NCBI GenBank assembly: GCA_034717435.1
Contig: JAYELI010000017.1
Location: forward strand, 1 to 44,356
Direction: 5' to 3'
From: Candidatus Omnitrophota bacterium
Lineage (GTDB): Bacteria > Omnitrophota > JAUWXU01
DNA length: 44,356 nt
Part shown: in pieces, positions 36,576 through 42,819 of the stretch
Layout: each line of letters begins with the position of its first letter
Numbering within the stretch: position 1 is the first letter of the stretch
Program-made: the position numbers and the translations under genes
The notes under the pieces: generated by a model
The model's database searches: none
Seen by the model: only the letters and a program-made list of their open reading frames with translations
Told to the model about the DNA's origin: nothing

Positions 36576-37067
36576 ATGAAGGCTATTTTGAGTAAGAGCA
36601 CCAGCCAGACCAGGGCGTTAGGAAGAGAAATAGGCCGGTATTTAAACAAAGGCGATGTAGTCGGTTTAGTAGGCGAGCTGGGAACAGGCAAGACTGTCTT
36701 GGTTCAGGGTATGGCTTCGGGCTTGGGAGTAGGAATTAAAAATTATGTCCGGAGCCCTTCGTTTATTTTGTTAAATATCTATCAGGGTAGGCTGCCGCTC
36801 TATCATTTTGATTTGTACAGGCTGGATAGCCCTGACGATCTGGAAGAAATAAATTATACCGAATACGTTTATGGAGATGGAATAACCGCAATAGAATGGG
36901 CCGAGAGCTTAAAGGGCGCCCTGCCAGCCGAACATCTAAAAATAGAGCTGTTTCATCACAGCCAACAGGCCAGGATTATCAAACTAATCCCCAGGGGCAG
37001 CCGCTACAAAAAGCTAGTTAACAAACTAGAATTAGACACAGATGGACACAGAAAAGGTAAGCAGTAA
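36576..37067 (+). CDS. tsaE: tRNA threonylcarbamoyladenosine biosynthesis ATPase TsaE
   Basis: The 163-residue ATPase acts with TsaB and TsaD in making t6A37 on ANN-reading tRNAs. The P-loop GELGTGKT is at 33-40, YHFDLYRL at about 76-83 and TAIEWAESL further on are diagnostic. The final residues LDTDGHRKGKQ and the stop are encoded by repeat words (GACACAGATGGACACAGAAAA and AAAAGGTAAGCAGT), so the repeat has become part of the gene end. TsaD is at 42820-43926; I see no tsaB in the window. Confidence 0.94.
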   Translation: MKAILSKSTSQTRALGREIGRYLNKGDVVGLVGELGTGKTVLVQGMASGLGVGIKNYVRSPSFILLNIYQGRLPLYHFDLYRLDSPDDLEEINYTEYVYGDGITAIEWAESLKGALPAEHLKIELFHHSQQARIIKLIPRGSRYKKLVNKLELDTDGHRKGKQ

Positions 37068-37131
37068 TGTGAACTTTGGGCTATGAGCTTTGGGCTATGA
37101 GCTAAAAAGCGCACAGCGCACAGCTCATAGC
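37052..37131 (+). repeat. GCTTTGGGCTATGAG hairpin element between tsaE and rsmA
   Basis: CTTTGGGCTATGAG occurs twice in tandem. GCTATGAGCT at 37094-37103 pairs perfectly with AGCTCATAGC at 37122-37131. The loop contains AGCGCACAGCGCACAGC, the same words found in the insertion inside tsaD. The left end AAAAGGTAAGCAGT overlaps the last codons of tsaE and matches the start of the element upstream of thiL. Confidence 0.8.
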
Positions 37132-37146
37132 TGATCTGTATATAAA

Positions 37147-37983
37147 ATGAATATTAAACCGATATTGCGCAAGTATGATTTCAGGCCGAGAAAGAGATGG
37201 GGGCAGAATTTTCTAATTAACGATAAGGTCAGGGATAAGATGATCGGGTTTGCCGGGATAAAGCCGGCAGATTCAGTGCTGGAGATCGGGCCTGGCCTGG
37301 GAATGCTGACCGAAAAGATAGCCCGGCAGGCAAAAGAGGTTATTGCGGTTGAAAAAGACAAAAAACTTTGCCGGATTCTGAAGGACCTTCTTGGCAATTA
37401 TTCAAACCTGCGGATCATTTGTAATGATATATTAAAGATTGACCTGTTCAGTCTGGTCAGGGGCAATAAAAAGTTGAAAGTGATCGGCAGTCTTCCCTAC
37501 TATATTACCAGTCCGATTATTTTTCGTTTGCTTAATGCGGGAAAAATTATTGATGTTGTGTTGATTACTGTCCAGAAAGAGGTAGGCCGGCGTTTACTGG
37601 CCGGACCGGATACAAAAGATTACGCAAGCATATCCCTGAACATAAGATATTACAGCGAGCCGTCGCTGCAAAGCGTAATAAAAAAAGATGCCTTTTTCCC
37701 CCGGCCAAAGGTAGACAGTAGTATCATCAGGCTTAAGATGCTTAAGCAGCCGGCGGTACGAGTGAATGATGAGCAGGAGTTCTTTAGGCTGGTCAGGGCT
37801 TCTTTTAACAAAAGGAGGAAAACAATCTTGAACTCTCTGGCCGGTTCAAAATGTTTTAATTTAACTAAGCAGGAATGGTCGGACGTCTTTAAAAAATCCC
37901 GGCTGGACCCCTTAAGGCGTGCCGAGAGCCTGAAGCTGGAGGAATTCGCCGGGCTTTTTAATAACCTGAAGGCAGGTATTTGA
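37147..37983 (+). CDS. rsmA: 16S rRNA (adenine-N6) dimethyltransferase RsmA/KsgA
   Basis: The 278-residue enzyme dimethylates A1518/A1519 in small-subunit rRNA. RWGQNFLIND at 18-26 and the SAM motif EIGPGLG at 46-52 are intact. The catalytic NLPY motif reads SLPY (S115), an Asn to Ser change. The C-terminal helical domain is normal (FFPRPKVDSSIIRL, ASFNKRRKTILNSL). There is no strong ribosome site. The S115 change might alter the reaction; the rest supports RsmA and not an Erm enzyme. Confidence 0.93.
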   Translation: MNIKPILRKYDFRPRKRWGQNFLINDKVRDKMIGFAGIKPADSVLEIGPGLGMLTEKIARQAKEVIAVEKDKKLCRILKDLLGNYSNLRIICNDILKIDLFSLVRGNKKLKVIGSLPYYITSPIIFRLLNAGKIIDVVLITVQKEVGRRLLAGPDTKDYASISLNIRYYSEPSLQSVIKKDAFFPRPKVDSSIIRLKMLKQPAVRVNDEQEFFRLVRASFNKRRKTILNSLAGSKCFNLTKQEWSDVFKKSRLDPLRRAESLKLEEFAGLFNNLKAGI

Positions 37984-38031
37984 CTTTTAAATAAGGCTGT
38001 GTTATTTTGGTTTTTAACCGGGGGTGTTATC

Positions 38032-38310
38032 TTGAGTACCATAGACATTAATTATGCGGCAAAGCTGGCCAGGATCGGGTTGACCGATTCGGAAAAGGGG
38101 CGTTTTGCCAAAGACCTTTCCACTATCTTAGACTACATTAACAAGTTAAATCAGTTAGATACCGGGCAAGTCCCGTCCACCAGCCATGTAATCAAACTTC
38201 AGAATGTATTCAGAGAAGACAAGGTTTTGGATTCTTTGACAACAGATCAGGCCTTGGATAATGCACCGATGAAAGACGGAACATCTTTTAAGGTGCCGAG
38301 AGTGCTTTGA
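38032..38310 (+). CDS. gatC: Aspartyl/glutamyl-tRNA amidotransferase subunit C
   Basis: The 92-residue protein is the small subunit that wraps GatA and GatB. I chose the TTG at 38032 (MSTIDINYAAKLARIGLT) because GGGGG lies 7 nt upstream; the GTG at 37999 would add a hydrophobic stretch not found in GatC. FAKDLSTILDYINKLNQLDT and the C-terminal FKVPRVL are typical. It precedes gatA and gatB. Its last codons and stop run into the next hairpin spacer. Confidence 0.92.
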   Translation: MSTIDINYAAKLARIGLTDSEKGRFAKDLSTILDYINKLNQLDTGQVPSTSHVIKLQNVFREDKVLDSLTTDQALDNAPMKDGTSFKVPRVL

Positions 38311-38346
38311 GCTTTAAGCTCATAGCCCAAAGCTCATAGCTCATAG
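38308..38346 (+). repeat. GCTTTGAGCTTTAAGCTCATAGC hairpin between gatC and gatA
   Basis: The sequence after the stop is a run of GAGCTTTAAGCTCATAGCCC and AAGCTCATAGCTCATAGAGG words. GAGCTTTAAGCTC is a self-complementary hairpin with its first bases in the gatC stop codon region. The words are shared with the elements upstream of thiL, rsmA and gatB. Confidence 0.7.
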
Positions 38347-38368
38347 AGGGAATTAAAGGTCACGGACA

Positions 38369-39799
38369 ATGGGATTGAATGAATTAACCGCCCACGAAAT
38401 GCTGGCTAAAATAAAGAAAAAAGAAATATGTTCCCATGAAGTGGTTAAAGATATCTTTAAGCAGATCGAATGCTTTGAAAAAGATATAAATGCCTATGTC
38501 TTTCTGGATAAACAGGCATCGCTTAACCAGGCAAAGGCCAGACCCGCCGGCATTCCGGTTGCTGTCAAAGATAATATTTGCACCAAAGGCAAGCCGACCA
38601 CTTGCGGTTCAAAGATATTAAGCGGGTTCAGGCCGCCGTACAATGCCGGCGTTATTCAAAAACTTGAGGCTTCAAAGGCTGTTTTTATCGGAAAGACCAA
38701 TATGGATGAATTTGCCTTTGGCTCCTCTACCGAGACCTCCTGTTTTGGCCCGACCCGTAATCCCTGGAATTTAAAAACTATTCCCGGCGGATCAAGCGGA
38801 GGTTCGGCAGCTGCTGTCAGCGCTGATCAGGCCATCTTGGCAATCGGTTCAGATACCGGCGGCTCGATCAGACAGCCTGCTGCAATGTGCGGAGTGGTAG
38901 GCTTAAAGCCTACCTATGGCCGCGTTTCCCGTTTTGGCCTGATTGCTTTTGCCTCTAGCCTTGACCAGATCGGTGTGATTACAAAAGACGTAGAGGATGC
39001 TGCCTTGCTTTTAAATATGATCGCCGGACATGATCCTTGTGATTCCACATCTGTTGATTTAGCTGTTCCCGATTATACTCAGGTGCTCCGGGCCGGTGTT
39101 AAAGGATTAAAGATAGGCATACCTAAAGAATACTTTGGCCGGGGCATTGACCGGGAGGTGGAAGATTCAGTGCGCAACGCGATTAAAAAGTTATCTGATT
39201 TAGGGGCTGAATGCCGGGAGGTAAGCCTGCCCCACACTGAATTTGCGGTCAGCGTATATTACATCCTGGCGCCTGCCGAGGCCTCATCGAATCTTGCCCG
39301 ATACGACGGCATCCAGTATGGTTATCGGGCAAAAGAAGAAAACCTGCTTGATACCTATTTCGATACCAGAAAACAAGGGTTTGGCCGGGAGGTCAAACGG
39401 AGGGTGATATTAGGGACTTATGCCTTAAGCAGCGGGTATTACGAGGCATATTATATTAAGGCCCAGAAGGTTCGCACCCTGCTCAAGAAAGATTTTGACA
39501 AGGTTTTTTCCCGCTATGATTTGATTTTAACCCCTACCTCTCCGACGCCTGCGTTCAATATCGGAGAAAAAATCAATGACCCTCTCAAGATGTATCTTTC
39601 AGACATACTTACTATTCCGGTTAATCTGGCTGGACTGCCGGCGGTATCGATTCCCTGCGGTTTTACTGCTTCAGGATTGCCGATCGGTCTTCAGATTATA
39701 GCTAAACCATTTAACGAAGAAGCTATTTTTAAATGCGCTTACGCGTTTGAGCAGAACACTGGCTATCACCTGAAAAAACCGGAAATAGAACACAAGTGA
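38369..39799 (+). CDS. gatA: Aspartyl/glutamyl-tRNA amidotransferase subunit A
   Basis: The 476-residue amidase-signature subunit releases ammonia from glutamine. The catalytic triad is K67 (AVKDNI), S142 (GGSSGGS) and S166 (SDTGGSIRQPA), with the same spacing as in characterised GatA. The ammonia passes to GatB to convert misacylated Glu-tRNA(Gln) or Asp-tRNA(Asn). The ATG at 38369 follows GGTCACGGACA, a weak ribosome site. Presence of gatCAB suggests the organism lacks one of the direct synthetases. Confidence 0.97.
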   Translation: MGLNELTAHEMLAKIKKKEICSHEVVKDIFKQIECFEKDINAYVFLDKQASLNQAKARPAGIPVAVKDNICTKGKPTTCGSKILSGFRPPYNAGVIQKLEASKAVFIGKTNMDEFAFGSSTETSCFGPTRNPWNLKTIPGGSSGGSAAAVSADQAILAIGSDTGGSIRQPAAMCGVVGLKPTYGRVSRFGLIAFASSLDQIGVITKDVEDAALLLNMIAGHDPCDSTSVDLAVPDYTQVLRAGVKGLKIGIPKEYFGRGIDREVEDSVRNAIKKLSDLGAECREVSLPHTEFAVSVYYILAPAEASSNLARYDGIQYGYRAKEENLLDTYFDTRKQGFGREVKRRVILGTYALSSGYYEAYYIKAQKVRTLLKKDFDKVFSRYDLILTPTSPTPAFNIGEKINDPLKMYLSDILTIPVNLAGLPAVSIPCGFTASGLPIGLQIIAKPFNEEAIFKCAYAFEQNTGYHLKKPEIEHK

Positions 39800-39835
39800 G
39801 CTTTGAGCTCAAAGCTCAAAGCTCAAAGCTCAAAA
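39798..39835 (+). repeat. GAGCTTTGAGCTCAAAGCTC palindrome between gatA and gatB
   Basis: GAGCTTTGAGCTCAAAGCTC at 39798-39817 is a perfect 20-nt palindrome that overlaps the gatA stop codon, followed by tandem AAAGCTC words. AAAGGAGTTGAAAGC follows as ribosome site of gatB, with the same GGAGTT start as the family A module. Confidence 0.8.
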
Positions 39836-39852
39836 GGAGTTGAAAGCAACCA

Positions 39853-41277
39853 GTGAAGTACGAAGCGAATATCGGCTTAGAGGTGCATGTTCAGCTTTCC
39901 ACGAAAAGCAAGATATTTTGCGGATGCAGCACCCGGTTTGGAGCCCGGCCCAATAGCCAGACCTGTCCGGTTTGCCTGGGACTGCCCGGGTCTTTGCCTG
40001 TTTTAAATAAAGAAGTGCTTAACAGGGCTGTTAAAGTTGCCTTGGCTTTAAACTGCAAGATAGCCGGTAAGCTTAAGTTTGACCGCAAAAATTATTTTTA
40101 TCCGGATCTGCCTAAAAACTATCAGATTTCCCAATTTGGCGAACCCCTTTCTTATCAGGGTTATCTGGAAGTCGCCGGCAGACGGATAGGAATTGTCAGG
40201 GTTCATTTGGAAGAGGACGCCGGCAAGCTCGTGCATCCGGAATTATCCGTTAAGACGAGCCTGGTTGATTTTAATCGCGCAGGTATACCTTTACTGGAAA
40301 TCGTAAGCACTCCTGAGATATCTTCTCCAGAGGAGGCTTACCGGTATCTTTCATTGTTAAAATCAATTTTAGGTTATTTAGAGATAAGCGATTGCAATAT
40401 GGAGAAAGGCAGTCTTCGCTGTGATGCCAATGTCTCGATCAGGCCTCAGGGCACGGCCTCTTTAGGCGCGAAGGTAGAAATAAAGAATATGAATTCATTC
40501 AAAGGGGTTAAAGACGCGCTAAGTTATGAACTTTCCCGCCAGGAGAAAATGCTTGCTGGAGGAGAAAGGATAATTCAGGAAACCAGGTTATGGGATGCGG
40601 CAGAAGGCGTTACCAAATCTATGCGCAGTAAAGAAGAAGCCCATGATTACCGTTATTTTCCCGAGCCGGATCTGGTGCCGTTTGTAATTGAACCGGCTGA
40701 GATTGAAGCGATAAAAGACCAGCTTCCCGAACTTCCCGGAAGCAAAAAAGAACGCTTTAAAAAAGATTATTTTCTTTCCGATTATGACGCCGGGGTATTG
40801 ATTTCCAGTAAGGATTTAGCGGATTATTTTGAGGAATGCGTTAAATCGTATAACAATCCCAAGCAGATCAGCAACTGGATTACCGGTGAGGTGCTGGCCC
40901 AATTGAATTTGAGACACGTGAGGATAAAAGAACTTGGCCTTTTAGCTTCCCATTTAGCCGAATTGATCAAGATGGTGGATTCCGAAGAGATTAATATTAA
41001 GATGGCTAAGCAGATATTGCCGGAATTAATCGAAAAGAAGTCCTCTCCCGCTGAAATAGTAAAAAACAGGGGTTTGGTCCAGGTCTCGAGCAAGGATCAG
41101 TTGGCCGGGATAATAGATAAAGCAATAGAAGATAACCCGGGATCGGTTAAAGATTACCAGGGTGGCAAAGTCAGGGCCCTGGAATTTTTAGTAGGCCGGG
41201 TAATGAGGCAGACAAAGGGGATGGCCAATCCCCGGATGGTAAACGAGATATTAAAAGAGCGGCTTAAAAATAGCTAA
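39853..41277 (+). CDS. gatB: Aspartyl/glutamyl-tRNA amidotransferase subunit B
   Basis: The 474-residue protein activates and amidates the misacylated tRNA. GLEVHVQLSTKSKIFCGC, the zinc ligands C23, C25, C38 and C41, FDRKNYFYPDLPKNYQIS, MEKGSLRCDANVSIRP and the tail domain with KGMANPRMVNEIL are family signatures. The start is GTG with GGAGTT about 13 nt upstream. The usual GatCAB complex is complete here. The largest family A array follows directly after the gene. Confidence 0.97.
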   Translation: MKYEANIGLEVHVQLSTKSKIFCGCSTRFGARPNSQTCPVCLGLPGSLPVLNKEVLNRAVKVALALNCKIAGKLKFDRKNYFYPDLPKNYQISQFGEPLSYQGYLEVAGRRIGIVRVHLEEDAGKLVHPELSVKTSLVDFNRAGIPLLEIVSTPEISSPEEAYRYLSLLKSILGYLEISDCNMEKGSLRCDANVSIRPQGTASLGAKVEIKNMNSFKGVKDALSYELSRQEKMLAGGERIIQETRLWDAAEGVTKSMRSKEEAHDYRYFPEPDLVPFVIEPAEIEAIKDQLPELPGSKKERFKKDYFLSDYDAGVLISSKDLADYFEECVKSYNNPKQISNWITGEVLAQLNLRHVRIKELGLLASHLAELIKMVDSEEINIKMAKQILPELIEKKSSPAEIVKNRGLVQVSSKDQLAGIIDKAIEDNPGSVKDYQGGKVRALEFLVGRVMRQTKGMANPRMVNEILKERLKNS

Positions 41278-41427
41278 ACTGATAAATAGCTAAATTGCTA
41301 AACTGTTAAACTGATAAATTGCTAGATATACTGCTAAATTGCTAAACCAGTATAGCAATTTAGCAATTTAACCATTTAACAATTTAGCCATTTAGCCATT
41401 TAACAATATAACCATTTAACAATTTAT
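41271..41427 (+). repeat. Largest octamer-word array (family A) between gatB and the S41 protease gene
   Basis: About 150 nt consist almost only of 8-nt words. The 5' half has AAATTGCT, AAACTGTT, AAACTGAT and AAATTGCT; the 3' half has TTTAGCAA, TTTAACCA, TTTAACAA and TTTAGCCA. Central stems are TATACTG at 41327-41333 with CAGTATA at 41348-41354, and TAAATTGCTA at 41315-41324 with TAGCAATTTA at 41361-41370. It begins inside the end of gatB (AATAGCTAA) and ends before the GGAGG of the next gene. Confidence 0.88.
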
Positions 41428-41444
41428 CTATAATGGAGGCAATA

Positions 41445-42659
41445 ATGATTAGAAAAAAAATAGTTATTTACGTAGCGGTATTTGCTTTTGTCATGAATCT
41501 TGCCTGGCCGGTAATGGCTGCAGAGAAAGAAACATCGATTTACGACCAACTGCCGATTTTTGCCGATGCCATAAGCATAATCCAAACCGATTATGTAGAA
41601 GAGGTAGGTGCCCGGGACATAATCTACGGTGCGCTTCAAGGCATGCTTTCTTCCCTTGATAAACACAGCCAATTCCTGAACCCGGATACTTACAGAGAAA
41701 TGAAAGTTGAAACCAAGGGTGAATTCGGGGGATTAGGTATTGTTATTACTATCAGGGACAGCCTGTTGACTATTATTTCTCCGATCGAGGATACGCCGGC
41801 TTATAAGGCCGGGGTGGAATCCGGGGATAAAATCATCAAGATCAATAATGAATCGACAAAGGACATTACCCTGATGGAAGCGGTTAAAAAAATGAGGGGA
41901 AAGCCGGGGACAGATTGCACCCTGACTATCTTAAGAGAGCCTGAACAGAAATTATTAGAGTTCCCGATTACCAGGGCTGTAATAAAGATAAAAAGCGTAA
42001 AAGATGTTAGGCTGGTCGAGGGGCGGACAGGTTATATTAAACTTATTGAATTTCAAGAAAAGACCCCCCGGGATTTGGAGCAGGCCCTGGATAATTTAGA
42101 AAAACAAGGCATGGACAGGTTAATTTTGGATTTAAGAAATAATCCCGGCGGGCTTTTGGATGTGGCGGTCAAGGTAGCGGATAAATTTATCTCTAGCGGC
42201 AAGCCGATTGTTTCTACCCGCGGCCGGAGGGACAGCCAGAATATGAAATTCAGAGCCAGCGCCAGGTTTACTCACCCCGGTTATCCCTTGATTGTTCTGG
42301 TAAATAAAGGTAGTGCCAGTGGTTCTGAAATTGTGGCTGGCGCAATCCAGGATCATAAGCGGGGCGTGCTGTTGGGGGAGAAAACATTTGGCAAGGGTTC
42401 GGTTCAGACAGTAATTCCGTTAAGCGACGGCTCGGCTTTGAGGTTAACTACTGCAAAATATTTTACTCCCAGTGGAATTTGTATTCACGATATCGGTATT
42501 ACTCCCGATGTAGTCGTAGAGCCAGAATCTCGGGAAGAGGACGAAGAAGAACCGACCGTGGAGCAAGTAGCTGAGGAAATATCCGGGCTTACTGAGCCTA
42601 AAGACCCGGCTGATGATCGACAGTTGTCGCAAGCGATCGAACTGATTAAAAACATGTGA
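41445..42659 (+). CDS. ctp: S41 family carboxyl-terminal processing protease (secreted)
   Basis: The 404-residue serine protease is exported. I chose the ATG at 41445 because GGAGG lies 5 nt upstream; an ATG at 41433 would include the ribosome site as coding. A signal peptide (MIRKKIVIYV... to VMAA, cleavage near residue 25) is present. The PDZ domain lies about 80-160 (GGLGIVI, AGVESGDKIIKIN). The catalytic dyad is S292 (GSASGSE) and K317 (FGKGSVQ), with Q321. It resembles CtpA/CtpB. It may trim periplasmic or surface proteins. Confidence 0.95.
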   Translation: MIRKKIVIYVAVFAFVMNLAWPVMAAEKETSIYDQLPIFADAISIIQTDYVEEVGARDIIYGALQGMLSSLDKHSQFLNPDTYREMKVETKGEFGGLGIVITIRDSLLTIISPIEDTPAYKAGVESGDKIIKINNESTKDITLMEAVKKMRGKPGTDCTLTILREPEQKLLEFPITRAVIKIKSVKDVRLVEGRTGYIKLIEFQEKTPRDLEQALDNLEKQGMDRLILDLRNNPGGLLDVAVKVADKFISSGKPIVSTRGRRDSQNMKFRASARFTHPGYPLIVLVNKGSASGSEIVAGAIQDHKRGVLLGEKTFGKGSVQTVIPLSDGSALRLTTAKYFTPSGICIHDIGITPDVVVEPESREEDEEEPTVEQVAEEISGLTEPKDPADDRQLSQAIELIKNM

Positions 42660-42819
42660 TGCTGGAAGCTCGTTTAACGTTGTCGATGCTGGTGTCGAAA
42701 CTGGAAGCTGGAAACTGGAAGCTGGATAATTTAGGATTAAACCCCGAGCTTCCAGCTTCCAAGACGAGCATCGATACGAGCATCGACAACCATAAACCAG
42801 TTTTGAAAGTTACGAAAAA
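42657..42819 (+). repeat. CTGGAAGCTGGAAA element with double stems between ctp and tsaD
   Basis: GTTGTCGATGCT at 42679-42690 pairs perfectly with AGCATCGACAAC at 42779-42790. Inside it, CTGGAAGCTGGAAACTGGAAGC words oppose GAGCTTCCAGCTTCC. A second GAGCATCGATAC word repeats the outer arm. The element begins at the ctp stop (GATGCTGGAAGCTC) and ends with CCAGTTTTGAAAGTTACGAA before the ATG of tsaD. Its two ends match the short map-infA spacer. Confidence 0.88.

Noticed and set aside
41278-41430. CRISPR array
   Set aside because: The 8-nt words are contiguous and reverse orientation half way. There are no constant repeats of 24-40 nt with unique spacers and no cas genes.
41429-41434. Perfect TATAAT before the S41 protease gene
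   Set aside because: It is only 10 nt from the start codon, touches the GGAGG ribosome site and has no good -35 at the right distance. A transcript from it would lack that ribosome site.
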